From assembly GCF_000422445.1 (NCBI RefSeq), contig NZ_KE383838.1:226243-290242 (forward strand): a stretch of DNA of 64,000 nt. Reading direction: 5' to 3'. The notes beneath the pieces were generated by a model. It was not told where the DNA came from. It ran no database searches and saw nothing but the letters and a program-made list of their open reading frames with translations. Of this stretch, positions 54,139 to 63,498 are shown piece by piece. Each line of letters starts with the position of its first letter. Position 1 is the stretch's first letter. The DNA is from Paenibacillus assamensis DSM 18201. GTDB lineage: Bacteria > Bacillota > Bacilli > Paenibacillales > Paenibacillaceae. The position numbers and the translations under genes are program-made.

Positions 54139-55311
54139 CACCTCAATCACTCCGGCTGCGCCCATACCACCGCCAATGCACATCGATACAACACCATATC
54201 CTCCACCACGACGTCGCAGCTCATGGACGAGCGATGCCGTTAGTTTCGTTCCTGTGCAGCCAAGTGGATGGCCGAGTGCAATAGCACCACCGTTCACGTT
54301 GACTTTACTTTCATCCAGTTCCAACTGACGAATAATAGCGACGCATTGCGAAGCAAATGCTTCGTTCAGCTCGTATAGATCCACTTGCTCCTTCGTAATG
54401 CCAGCCAGCTTAAGCGCCTTCGGGATCGCTTCGATCGGCCCTATCCCCATCACTTCGGGGTCAACGCCAGCCAATGCAAAGGAGCGGAATGCAGCCAATG
54501 GCTTCAAGCCAAGTGCCTCTGCACGTTCTCTTGTCATCAGGACAGCAGCAGCAGCACCATCGCTCATTTGCGAAGCATTGCCTGCTGTAACAGAGCCTTT
54601 AGCCGCGAAGGATGGCTTCAACTTTGCCAACCCTTCCACGGAAGTGTCCGTACGAACACCTTCGTCCATTTCGAAATGGACGACCTTCTCCCATGGACGT
54701 CCATCTGCACTGATGCCCTTCACCTTCGTTGATACGGGAACGATTTCGTCTTTGAATTTCCCTTCTGCGATTGCAGCTGCCGCTTTGCGATGGCTGTTAT
54801 AAGCGAACTCATCTTGCGCTTCACGGCTAATGTCAAAGCGATTTGCCACATTTTCCGCAGTATGCCCCATGCCCATATACACTTGCGGCATTTCTGCTAC
54901 AAGCTGTGGATGCGGAGCCAGCTTGAATCCTGTCATCGGGACATGGCTCATACTTTCAACGCCACCCGCAACGATAACCTCCGCATGCCCTAGCATAATG
55001 CGCTCTGCTGCATAAGCAATCGACTGCAAACCTGATGCACAAAAGCGGTTGACCGTTACTGCCGGGACAGTCGTCGGAAAGTCTGCATACAGCGACATAA
55101 TGCGGGCAAAGTTAAGTCCCTGCTCACCTTCTGGCATTGCACAGCCGATAATGATGTCATCAACGTCCTCTTTGCGAAGACCAGGCGCCCGGCGGATCGC
55201 TTCGTCCAGTACGATACGCCCCAAATCCTCAGCACGTGTATGCGCCAAGCTACCGCGCTTTGCTTTGCCAATTGGTGTACGCACGATGGATACTATAACT
55301 GCTTCTTTCAT
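54127..55311 (-). CDS. fadA: Acetyl-CoA C-acyltransferase (thiolase, FadA)
   Basis: This 394-aa thiolase cleaves 3-ketoacyl-CoA. Nucleophile Cys91 lies in [11 protein letters not shown], the His in [16 protein letters not shown] and the second Cys in [21 protein letters not shown] before ATG 55311. It is followed by repeats and preceded by fadN 152 bases upstream on the same strand, the B. subtilis fadN-fadA order. Confidence 0.96.
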   Translation of the reverse strand: MKEAVIVSIVRTPIGKAKRGSLAHTRAEDLGRIVLDEAIRRAPGLRKEDVDDIIIGCAMPEGEQGLNFARIMSLYADFPTTVPAVTVNRFCASGLQSIAYAAERIMLGHAEVIVAGGVESMSHVPMTGFKLAPHPQLVAEMPQVYMGMGHTAENVANRFDISREAQDEFAYNSHRKAAAAIAEGKFKDEIVPVSTKVKGISADGRPWEKVVHFEMDEGVRTDTSVEGLAKLKPSFAAKGSVTAGNASQMSDGAAAAVLMTRERAEALGLKPLAAFRSFALAGVDPEVMGIGPIEAIPKALKLAGITKEQVDLYELNEAFASQCVAIIRQLELDESKVNVNGGAIALGHPLGCTGTKLTASLVHELRRRGGGYGVVSMCIGGGMGAAGVIEVYGA

Positions 55312-55463
55312 CGTTATCTCCCCTCGCTTAGCTAAATGAAATGGATAAATAGATCGATTAATAGCTTATTAGCCAGATCATCAGGTATTTGAATATTGTG
55401 ATATCTTATTGTGATAACTTCATGTTTTGCTATGTTGATAAAACGAAATCCCATCCAACTCTA

Positions 55464-57860
55464 CTAGTTGCGCAATGGCTTGCCGGTCGTCAAAATATGC
55501 TGCATGCGCTGCTGCGTCTTCGGCTCACCCGTTAAACTCAAAAATGCCTCGCGCTCCAAATCGAGCATATATTGCTCGGATACGTAACTGTTCGCAGGCA
55601 CATTTCCACCGGCCAACACATGCGCAAGTTTGTTCGCAATAAGCTGATCATGCTCGCTGATGAAACCGCTTTGACGCATCGTATATGCACCGAGCTGCAT
55701 TACTGCTTTGCCTGATTCCCCAACAACACGGATACGCTCTTCAACTGGAGCAGCGTATCCTGCACGATCCATATCCAGCACCGCCATTTTCGCTTCATAA
55801 ATACGGTGATCGGCATTAATAACAACCGAGTCCTGTGGTGCCATATAGCCAAGTCGCTTCGTATCATGACCGCTCGTCGATACTTTCGCCATTCCAATCG
55901 TTTCAAAGTAACCATTCATAAACGGCTGCAAATCCACCTCTGGATTGCTCACTAAGCGACTTGTGCGCAGCGCAACTTCTTTACAGCCTCCGCCCGCAGG
56001 AATCAGACCAACTCCGACTTCAACGAGTCCGTAGTACGTTTCAGCTGAGAAAATCACCTTATCTGCTGGCATGCAAGCCTCAACCCCACCGCCAAGCGTC
56101 ATCTGATGTGGTGCTGCGACGACTGGCTTCGGCAGACGTTTCAAAGCCATCATGCTGTTCTGAAACAAGCGAATAATGCTGTCTACTTCATCCCATTCAC
56201 CATCTTGCGCTTCCATTAACAACAGCATTAAATTAGCACCGACGCAAAAATGTTTGCCTTCATTCGCAATAACGAGACCACGGTAGTTGTTACGCACTTC
56301 TTCTGCACTTTTCTGAATCATCGTTAAAATGTCTCCGCCAATGGCGTTATTAGGGGAGCTAAATTCCAAACATGCAACATCGTCACCAATATCAATCAAA
56401 TTCGCACCGGAGTTGGACAATATAATACGGTTTTGCTCTTTCAGCGCACGCAGTGAAATATGCTCCGGTCTAGTTTCAACAGCAGTCAAGGCACACTCAT
56501 AATAAAAGGCACTACTTCCCGCTTCTCTTACATAGAAGCTCGTATGTCCAGCAGCAATCCAAGCTGTAACCCACTCAGGAAGAACCTCCCCTTCTGATTC
56601 CATTCGCTGCACACTTTTTACGAGACCGATTGCATCCCAAATTTCAAACGGCCCGAGATCCCAATTGAAGCCCCATTTCATTGCATTGTCGATCTCAACA
56701 ATGGAGTCCGCGATTTCCCCCAGCTTATTTGCGGAGTACAGCAGTACCGGCTTAAGAACACGCCATGCCAACTCTGAATAGCGGTCGCCAGTCCCAAGAA
56801 GCGCCTTTATTTTAGCGGCTGCGCCTTTGGCTGTTTTAGCGGCTTCTAACGAAGCTCCCTTCACCTTTTGCGAAACTGCGTACTCCATCGTTGCCAAATT
56901 TAGCGCCTGAATCTCTTTTCCAGCTGTAGTTTTTACTTTTTTATAGAAGCCTTGCCCCTGCTTCTCCCCAATCCAGCCTTGCTCGACCATTCGACGCAGT
57001 ACGGTTGGCGCATCAAAAATCGCTTTTTCCGACTCATCCATCGTATTGTTATGCACGTTCCCTGCCACATGAACAAAAGTGTCCAAACCAACAAGGTCAA
57101 GCGTACGGAATGTCGCGCTTTTCGGTCGTCCCATTGCTGGTCCCGTAACCGCGTCGATTTCTTCGACAGTATATCCTTTTTGCAGCATTTCGCGCAGCGT
57201 GACGAGCAGCCCATACGTGCCAATCCGATTGGCAATAAAGTTCGGTGTATCTTTAGCGGCTACGACACCTTTGCCAAGACGTTTTTCACCGAAGGCTGTC
57301 ATATACTTCACAATTTCAGGGTCCGTCGTTTGCCCCGGAATCACTTCTAGCAGCTTCATATAACGCGGTGGATTGAAAAAATGTGTACCTAAAAAGTGAC
57401 GCTTGAACGCTTCCCCACACGGCTCCACCATTTCGTTGATCGAAATGCCTGACGTGTTAGACGAAACGATGGTGCCTGGCGTCCATACCTGCTCAATGCG
57501 CTGCAACAACTGGCGTTTCACGTCAAGACGTTCCACAATGACTTCGATAATCCAATCTACTTTGGACAATTTATGAAGATCGTCATCCAAATTGCCTGGC
57601 GTAATGAGAGCAGCGAATGCTTCACTGTACAGCGGCGCTGGCTTCGTCTTCTTTAGACGCTCAATAGAGGTTGCAGCAAGCTTGCTGCGCACTTTCGGAT
57701 GCTCCAGAGTAAGACCTGATTTCGCCTCTTCTTCGCTAAGCTGTGTTGGGACAATATCTAGTAGTAAACAGGGAATGCCTGCACCTGCTAAATGTGCAGC
57801 TATTGCTGCCCCCATCACTCCTGAGCCAATTACGGCGGCTTGCTGAATCGGTTTGACCAT
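55464..57860 (-). CDS. fadN: Bifunctional 3-hydroxyacyl-CoA dehydrogenase/enoyl-CoA hydratase (FadN)
   Basis: This 798-aa enzyme has an N-terminal NAD Rossmann domain (QAAVIGSGVMGAAIAAHLAGA), the dehydrogenase helical domains with SSNTSGISINEM and RHFLGTHFFNPPRYM, then a C-terminal crotonase domain (about 470-700) with oxyanion-hole glycines in EGKHFCVGANLMLLLM. The domain order (dehydrogenase first, hydratase second) is that of B. subtilis FadN, opposite to E. coli FadB. It carries out the two middle steps of the cycle. SD AGGAGGG. Confidence 0.96.
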   Translation of the reverse strand: MVKPIQQAAVIGSGVMGAAIAAHLAGAGIPCLLLDIVPTQLSEEEAKSGLTLEHPKVRSKLAATSIERLKKTKPAPLYSEAFAALITPGNLDDDLHKLSKVDWIIEVIVERLDVKRQLLQRIEQVWTPGTIVSSNTSGISINEMVEPCGEAFKRHFLGTHFFNPPRYMKLLEVIPGQTTDPEIVKYMTAFGEKRLGKGVVAAKDTPNFIANRIGTYGLLVTLREMLQKGYTVEEIDAVTGPAMGRPKSATFRTLDLVGLDTFVHVAGNVHNNTMDESEKAIFDAPTVLRRMVEQGWIGEKQGQGFYKKVKTTAGKEIQALNLATMEYAVSQKVKGASLEAAKTAKGAAAKIKALLGTGDRYSELAWRVLKPVLLYSANKLGEIADSIVEIDNAMKWGFNWDLGPFEIWDAIGLVKSVQRMESEGEVLPEWVTAWIAAGHTSFYVREAGSSAFYYECALTAVETRPEHISLRALKEQNRIILSNSGANLIDIGDDVACLEFSSPNNAIGGDILTMIQKSAEEVRNNYRGLVIANEGKHFCVGANLMLLLMEAQDGEWDEVDSIIRLFQNSMMALKRLPKPVVAAPHQMTLGGGVEACMPADKVIFSAETYYGLVEVGVGLIPAGGGCKEVALRTSRLVSNPEVDLQPFMNGYFETIGMAKVSTSGHDTKRLGYMAPQDSVVINADHRIYEAKMAVLDMDRAGYAAPVEERIRVVGESGKAVMQLGAYTMRQSGFISEHDQLIANKLAHVLAGGNVPANSYVSEQYMLDLEREAFLSLTGEPKTQQRMQHILTTGKPLRN

Positions 57861-58264
57861 GTTCGGAAACCCTCCTGTTCGAAAATGGTGAGCTTACATT
57901 AGATAAATAAAATGGTTGCTGAATGAAAATGGTGTGTCGTCCAACTTGAAATGTAGGTTTCATGTTGGCTATTTCAATACATCAGCAGCAATAAAGAAGC
58001 TGCTTAATCGTGATGGGAGATGTGGAAGTATCGTGTAGATTGACATGTGACATGAATAAAGTGATGAAGCAGCATGGTTTGATTTACTATTACGGTGAAA
58101 ATCTAAGCTAAAATGCAGCATGTCGTTTAGTTGGAGTTATTTGAAGTAGTGAAAAGTATTATGGTAGCAAGGTAGTTGTACTAGTAGAAATACTTGTGCG
58201 ATGTAATGGCTAGCTTTTGAATAATTCAGTTTTAATAATTTGTATTTGTTTTTAAATGTGCAGC
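57861..58264. other. 404-bp non-coding region before fadN
   Basis: AT-rich region between fadF and fadN holding the fadN promoter. One FadR-like half site, TGAATGAAAA (57930), lies about 70 bases before the fadN start; no full box is present. No gene is seen. Confidence 0.5.
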
Positions 58265-60448
58265 CTACGCTGTTACAGCTTCCTTATCTCCTGATGGAAC
58301 AGGGCCAAATACGGCAAGCTCCAGCAGCTCAGCAATATCTTTCGTTTGCACGCTCTCCTCGGCGTTGAGCAGCTTCGTGCCATCTTCCATCATTGTCAGA
58401 CAGAACGGACATGCGGAGGATATCACCGTCGGCTTCACTTCAAGCGCCTGCTCGGTTCGGGCCAAGTTCACCCTTTTGCCAGCCGTTTCTTCCATCCACA
58501 TCATGCCTCCGCCAGCGCCGCAGCACATACCATTTTCACGAGTACGCTCCATCTCCAGCAGCTCCACACCTTGAATGGCACGCAGTACGTTGCGCGGCTG
58601 ATCGTACACGTTGTTGTAGCGTCCCAGATAACAGGAGTCATGATACGTTACACGCTCCTTTACGGGATACTTCGGTACGATTCGTTTGTCTCGCACGAGT
58701 TCATCAAGCAGCTCGGTATGGTGCAGCACGTCAGCTTCTAGGCCGAATTCAGGGTACTCGTTTTTGAGCGTGTTGTACGTATGCGGGCAAGCCGTCACGA
58801 TTTTGCGGACATTGTATTTTTGGAACGTAGTAATATTTTCTTCACACAGCTGCTGGAACAAAAATTCATTGCCCATACGTCGCGGTGTATCCCCGGAGTT
58901 CTTCTCCTCATTGCCAAGGATCGCAAAGTTCATGCCTGCTTCGTTAAGTAAACGGACAAATGCCCGTGTTACTTTGCGGCTTCTGTTATCGTAAGAGCCC
59001 ATCGAGCCAACGAAGAACAATACGTCGAAATTCGGATTTTCTTTAACCGTAGGCACTTTCAGTACACCCTCTGGATCAACATCCTGCACCCATTTCACAC
59101 GGTCATTGCGGCTTATGCCCCATGGATTACTTTGGCGCTCAATATTTTGTAAAGCACGCTGTCCATCATGCGGCATGCTTCCTTGGGTAAGCACAAGGTA
59201 GCGGCGCAGATCGATAATTTTATCGACATGTTCATTGCCAACTGGACACTGATCTTCGCAGTTGCGGCATGTTGTGCATGCCCAAATTTCAGACTCGCTC
59301 ATGACATCGCCGACAAGTTCTAGCTGACTCGGTGCACGTCCATCGACTACAGGGAGCCACGATTGAGCCTGTGCTTGCATCGTCGCACCAATGTCCGTAA
59401 TATCTTGCCCGCTCCATGCTCCAAGCTGCTGCCCTTCCATTTGCACCATATGAGTCGTTACACCTGAAAAAGCAAATGCAGGAACCCAAGGAGACTTTGA
59501 AGTAATCGCAGCACCCTTTTCGGTTAAGTGATCACGCATCTTCGTAATCATATGCATCGGCGACAGCCATTTACCAGTACTGGCAGCTGGACACACATTC
59601 GTACAACGACCGCATTCCACACATGCATATAGATCAATTAGCTGTTTCTGCGTGAAATCTTCAATTTTGCCAACGCCAAACGATTCCGCTTCTTCGTCTT
59701 CCAAATCAAGCTTGCGCAATCGGCCAACAGGTCCTGTACGTCGAAGCGCAATATTGAGCGGCGCCGTAATGAGATGAAAATGCTTGGACTGTGGGACATA
59801 CACCAGAAACGCTAACAAAATGAGCAAATGCGCCCACCAGCTAATCACGTACAGAACAGTCGCTGCATCTGTAGACATTCCGAGCGATTCGAAAGGCATC
59901 GCAATGAGTGATGAGATAGGTGCATGCCAAGATGGGTCCAATCCTTCACGCAATCGGGCGAATGCCTGTGTAAACAATACAGAGAGCATCAAGCTGTAGA
60001 TGAAGAAAAGTACGAGACTCGGCTTCCAGCCTCGTTTAAGTCGCTTCAGCTTCTCCCCGTAACGACGGTAAGCAGCATAGCCCATCGCGATGAGAATCGA
60101 TGCCACGGTCAACTCTTGCAGCAGCTCAAAGTAGGCAAAACCCGGAATCGGCAGCGAGCGCCCTGCTAACCCTTTGTAAATAATGTCGATTGCACCTAGC
60201 TGTAAAATGAGGAATCCATAAAAGACGACAAGGTGCATGATGCCACTTTTGCGATCCTTCATTAGCTTCGTTTGCCCAAACACTTGCCCCATAAACTCGC
60301 GCAAATTGTGCTTTAGCCGTCCGCTCCAATCCGTTGGCTGTCCTAACTGAACGTACAAGTAACGATGGTACACCGCTTTGAAAAACCAATAGACGCCGAG
60401 CCCAGTAACGCCCAGAAACAACAGCAAATGCACGAACGCTCCTGGCAT
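58265..60448 (-). CDS. fadF: Membrane Fe-S electron-transfer protein, FadF (heterodisulfide-reductase-like)
   Basis: This 727-aa protein has an N-terminal NarI-like membrane domain with about six helices (to about 235), two [4Fe-4S] motifs (CVECGRCTNVCP and CTTCRNCEDQCP), and two C-terminal CCG-type domains (SCYLGRYNNVYDQPR...CCGAGGG and ACPFCLTMM). This matches B. subtilis FadF (YwjF). It is thought to take electrons from the acyl-CoA dehydrogenase/ETF pair and reduce menaquinone, replacing ETF-quinone oxidoreductase. SD AAAGGGG. It is divergent from fadR; a FadR box lies upstream. Confidence 0.92.
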   Translation of the reverse strand: MPGAFVHLLLFLGVTGLGVYWFFKAVYHRYLYVQLGQPTDWSGRLKHNLREFMGQVFGQTKLMKDRKSGIMHLVVFYGFLILQLGAIDIIYKGLAGRSLPIPGFAYFELLQELTVASILIAMGYAAYRRYGEKLKRLKRGWKPSLVLFFIYSLMLSVLFTQAFARLREGLDPSWHAPISSLIAMPFESLGMSTDAATVLYVISWWAHLLILLAFLVYVPQSKHFHLITAPLNIALRRTGPVGRLRKLDLEDEEAESFGVGKIEDFTQKQLIDLYACVECGRCTNVCPAASTGKWLSPMHMITKMRDHLTEKGAAITSKSPWVPAFAFSGVTTHMVQMEGQQLGAWSGQDITDIGATMQAQAQSWLPVVDGRAPSQLELVGDVMSESEIWACTTCRNCEDQCPVGNEHVDKIIDLRRYLVLTQGSMPHDGQRALQNIERQSNPWGISRNDRVKWVQDVDPEGVLKVPTVKENPNFDVLFFVGSMGSYDNRSRKVTRAFVRLLNEAGMNFAILGNEEKNSGDTPRRMGNEFLFQQLCEENITTFQKYNVRKIVTACPHTYNTLKNEYPEFGLEADVLHHTELLDELVRDKRIVPKYPVKERVTYHDSCYLGRYNNVYDQPRNVLRAIQGVELLEMERTRENGMCCGAGGGMMWMEETAGKRVNLARTEQALEVKPTVISSACPFCLTMMEDGTKLLNAEESVQTKDIAELLELAVFGPVPSGDKEAVTA

Positions 60449-60523
60449 TCAAACCAACCCCTTTCTTAGATGTCCATACCTAATGCTAATACTTATGCTT
60501 GCCCTTGCGTTAAAACTAAAAAA

Positions 60524-60541
60524 CGAATGAATGCTCATTCA
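60524..60541. promoter_or_regulatory. FadR operator on the fadF side
   Basis: CGAATGAATGCTCATTCA matches the B. subtilis FadR box TGAATGAMTANTCATTCA at 16 of 18 positions (first base and one central base differ). It lies about 75 bases upstream of fadF. Confidence 0.75.
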
Positions 60542-60634
60542 TTTTGCGGTTAAGCGCTTCCAATTGCTCCTCCATCCTAAAGCTACAAAGCTAACTTCAT
60601 GCATACTTTCCTATCCAATAAGCCGCAAATGTCA

Positions 60635-60663
60635 TTGACAAGGAAAAGTTTGTATTTTATGAT
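60635..60663 (+). promoter_or_regulatory. Promoter of fadR
   Basis: -35 TTGACA (60635-60640, perfect), a 17-base spacer, -10 TATGAT (60658-60663). The start would be near 60670. Confidence 0.8.
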
Positions 60664-60672
60664 AGCAGCAAC

Positions 60673-60690
60673 TGAATGAGTATTCATTCA
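60673..60690. promoter_or_regulatory. FadR operator at the fadR start
   Basis: TGAATGAGTATTCATTCA matches the FadR box at 17 of 18 positions and lies directly after the predicted transcription start, which implies autorepression. Confidence 0.85.
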
Positions 60691-60725
60691 TGATTTAGCC
60701 ATATTCTAACATCGAGGTGATTCCA

Positions 60726-61313
60726 TTGACAAGTAGCAAAAAAGAAAAATATACCCAAATTCTCGAAGCGGCCTTAAAAGTGTTTGCCGAGCACGGGTAT
60801 CACCGCTCTCAAGTTGCTCGGATAGCTAAGGAAGCTGGAGTTGCTGACGGTACTATTTATTTGTATTTCAAACGGAAGGAGGATATTCTCATCTCTCTGT
60901 TTCAAGAGAAACTAGGCGAGCTGGTAAGTAAATTCCATGCGACTATCGAGCAAACAACGAGCGCGAAAGATGCGCTGCGTAAAGTGTGCGAGATTCATTA
61001 TACAGAGCTGGAGAACAATGTGGACCTCGCATTCGTCACTCAAATTGAACTGCGCCAAAGCTCTCTTGAGCTGCGCAAAGAAATAGGCAGCGCAATTAAG
61101 CCTTACATCACCTTAATTGAGCAGCTGCTCCAACAAGGTATTAAAGAGGGCCTCTTCCGCCCTGATCTTGATGTTAAGCTGACACGCTTGCTTCTATTTG
61201 GTGCAATGGACGAAGTTGTGACCTCATGGCTGATTTCCGGCAGAAAATATTCGCTATCCGCCCAAGTTGATGGGACAGTTACCTTCTTCTTTAAGGGTAT
61301 TGAACAAGCTTAG
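60726..61313 (+). CDS. fadR: TetR-family fatty-acid degradation regulator FadR
   Basis: This 195-aa repressor follows B. subtilis FadR (YsiA) closely: KYTQILEAALKVFAEHGYHRSQVARIAKEAGVADGTIYLYFKRKEDILISLFQEK, then LAFVTQIELRQSSLELR and FGAMDEVVTSWL in the ligand domain. Long-chain acyl-CoA is the inducer in B. subtilis. Start: GTG 60717 lies within the SD (GAGGTGA), so TTG 60726, which follows it by five bases, is preferred. It should control the adjacent fadF and itself, and probably the rest of the locus. Confidence 0.93.
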   Translation: MTSSKKEKYTQILEAALKVFAEHGYHRSQVARIAKEAGVADGTIYLYFKRKEDILISLFQEKLGELVSKFHATIEQTTSAKDALRKVCEIHYTELENNVDLAFVTQIELRQSSLELRKEIGSAIKPYITLIEQLLQQGIKEGLFRPDLDVKLTRLLLFGAMDEVVTSWLISGRKYSLSAQVDGTVTFFFKGIEQA

Positions 61314-61454
61314 GTTTGTTATTAACTTAACTAAACTTAACTACATTTCATCCCAGCCTTTGTAACTGGATGTTGCTCTCCTTAGATGCATTTGCTGCGA
61401 GGTTACTCGGCTTTCTCTTACTTCATCCATTATGAATGAAAGGGGCAGTACAAG

Positions 61455-62222
61455 ATGAACATTATCGTCTTAGTAAAGCAAACGTTTGATACGGAGGAAA
61501 AAATCGTCGTCGAACAAGGTACAGTCGTGGAGGATGGCGTTAAGTTTGTCATAAATCCATATGACGAGTATGCCGTAGAGCAAGCGATCCAAATTCGCGA
61601 CGATGCGGGCGGCAAAGTAACTGTCGTGTCGGTTGGCCCTGATCGAGCAGCAGAAGCACTTCGCACCGCACTCGCCATGGGTGCGGATGAAGCTGTTCTT
61701 ATACAAGACAGCCGCATTGGTCATGATGAGTACTCTGTAGCGCTCGCGCTGCATGCGTTTATCTCGCAAGAGCCGTACGATATCATACTTGGGGGCAATT
61801 TCTCCGTAGATAACGGAGCCGGTCAAGTTGCTGTTCGCCTGGCAAAATTACTTGCCATCCCGCACGCTTCATCCATTACAAAGCTGGATATTTCCGTAGG
61901 CAAAGCGGTCGCTATACGTGATGCAGAGGGCGATCTCGAAACGGTTGAGCTGCCCTTGCCTGCCTTGTTTACCGCGCAGCAAGGCTTGAATGAACCGCGC
62001 TATCCTTCCTTGCAAGGCATTATGAAAGCAAAGAAAAAACCGTTCCGCGAACTATCTCTCGACGATTTGAACCTTGATGCTGGAGCTGTTGCTCCACGCA
62101 CAGAGCGCAAAGATTTGCAGCTTCCCCCTGCTCGCCAAGCTGGCAAGATCATTTCTGGTGAACCTGCAGAGCAGGCACAAGAGTTGTTCCGTCTGCTGCG
62201 TACAGAAGCAAAGGTCATTTAA
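61455..62222 (+). CDS. etfB: Electron transfer flavoprotein, beta subunit
   Basis: This 255-aa subunit has the family start MNIIVLVKQTFDTEEKI and the signature IILGGNFSVDNGAGQVAVRLAK, followed by VELPLPALFTAQQGLNEPRYP. With EtfA it binds FAD and AMP and accepts electrons from FadE. SD AAAGGGG. An imperfect palindrome TTCATCCAT-T-ATGAATGAA (61422-61440) lies just before the SD. Confidence 0.95.
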   Translation: MNIIVLVKQTFDTEEKIVVEQGTVVEDGVKFVINPYDEYAVEQAIQIRDDAGGKVTVVSVGPDRAAEALRTALAMGADEAVLIQDSRIGHDEYSVALALHAFISQEPYDIILGGNFSVDNGAGQVAVRLAKLLAIPHASSITKLDISVGKAVAIRDAEGDLETVELPLPALFTAQQGLNEPRYPSLQGIMKAKKKPFRELSLDDLNLDAGAVAPRTERKDLQLPPARQAGKIISGEPAEQAQELFRLLRTEAKVI

Positions 62223-62439
62223 CATTTAATTGAACGATTGAAAGTGGTTCAATTGAGGCATGCGCAATAGTTTCACGAGTAGAAGAGAGTACCAAGATTT
62301 ATGGTAGCTGCACTTTTCCAAATACGAATACCAGTACGTATAAGTGTAAGTATACGAGTATGCGTATGCGTATGAGTTCGAATTCTAGTTCGCGTAACTT
62401 CACTATTATTTCTTTGCATACCAAGGAGGCGATTTCAGG
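62223..62439. other. 217-bp spacer between etfB and etfA with simple sequence
   Basis: The spacer is unusually long for an etfBA pair. Its middle (about 62325-62385) is a degenerate run of GTAT(A/G)(A/C/T)G-like hexamers and GAATTC-like palindromes. No ORF or terminator is seen. Confidence 0.5.
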
Positions 62440-63420
62440 ATGTCGAGAACATTTCTTGTTGTAGCTGAAACGAGAGGCGGTTCCTTACGCCAAGTATCCT
62501 GTGAAACCATTAGCGCGGCGCGACTAGCCGGAGGAGCGGACACAACCGTAGCGGCAATACTTATTGGCGCTACTACTAGCGCATTTGTGAACGAGCTGGC
62601 GCAGTACGGTGCCGATCGTGTATATACAATCGATCATGCAGACTTAGAACATTACAACCCACAAGCTTATTTTGCTGCTTTGCAAGCCGTTGTTCAAACG
62701 GTTCAACCAGATGCCATATTTTTGGGGCATACCGCCATCGGTAAAGATTTGGCACCACAAATTGCGGCTGAGCTTGGTGCGGGCCAAATTTCAGATATTA
62801 CTGCAATTGAGGTAGATAATAACGGGCAGGCATTGTTTTCACGCCCTATTTATGCAGGCAAAGTGCTGGAGAAAAAAGCGTTCACCGCTTTCCCATGGAT
62901 TGTGACGGTACGCCCAAACAATATCGCTCCTTTGGAAGTTGATCCAACACGGACTGCAACAACGGAAGCGATTGCTTATTCGCAGCCTGCACTGCAAACG
63001 ATTATCCGTGATGTTGTGCGCAACACGTCTGGGAAAATTGACTTGAGCGAAGCAAAAGTTATCATCTCAGGCGGACGCGGTGTTCGCAGTGCGGACGGCT
63101 TCAAGCCGCTGGAGGAATTGGCTGCCGTATTAGGCGGCGCGGTTGGCGCTTCCCGCGGTGCATGTGACGCAGGATATTGCGATTATGCGCTGCAAATTGG
63201 GCAGACGGGCAAAGTGGTAACGCCGGAGCTTTATATTGCTTGCGGCATTAGCGGCGCGATTCAGCACGTCGCCGGCATGAGCTCATCCCGGGTCATTATT
63301 GCGATCAACAAAGACCCGGAAGCACCTATTTTTAAAATTGCCGACTACGGGATTGTAGGCGACTTATTTGAAGTGGTGCCGCTCCTGACGGAACAGTTCA
63401 AACTGGCGCTGCAGCCGTAG
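62440..63420 (+). CDS. etfA: Electron transfer flavoprotein, alpha subunit
   Basis: This 326-aa subunit has the C-terminal FAD domain motifs VIISGGRGVRSADGFKPLEELAAVLGGAVGASRGACDAGY, QIGQTGKVVTPELYIACGISGAIQH and IAINKDPEAPIFKIADYGIVGDL, the standard ETF-alpha signature. It partners EtfB. SD AAGGAGG. A terminator follows at once. Confidence 0.96.
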   Translation: MSRTFLVVAETRGGSLRQVSCETISAARLAGGADTTVAAILIGATTSAFVNELAQYGADRVYTIDHADLEHYNPQAYFAALQAVVQTVQPDAIFLGHTAIGKDLAPQIAAELGAGQISDITAIEVDNNGQALFSRPIYAGKVLEKKAFTAFPWIVTVRPNNIAPLEVDPTRTATTEAIAYSQPALQTIIRDVVRNTSGKIDLSEAKVIISGGRGVRSADGFKPLEELAAVLGGAVGASRGACDAGYCDYALQIGQTGKVVTPELYIACGISGAIQHVAGMSSSRVIIAINKDPEAPIFKIADYGIVGDLFEVVPLLTEQFKLALQP

Positions 63421-63427
63421 TGGATAT

Positions 63428-63469
63428 AAAAATACACTGGAGCCAACATACGGCTTCAGTGTATTTTTT
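63428..63469 (+). terminator. Terminator after etfA
   Basis: AAAAATACACTG-(G)-AGCC pairs with GGCT-(T)-CAGTGTATTTTTT. It separates etfA from the CRISPR array. Confidence 0.92.
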
Positions 63470-63498
63470 GTTGAGCAGCATCGGAATAGATTTCAGCC

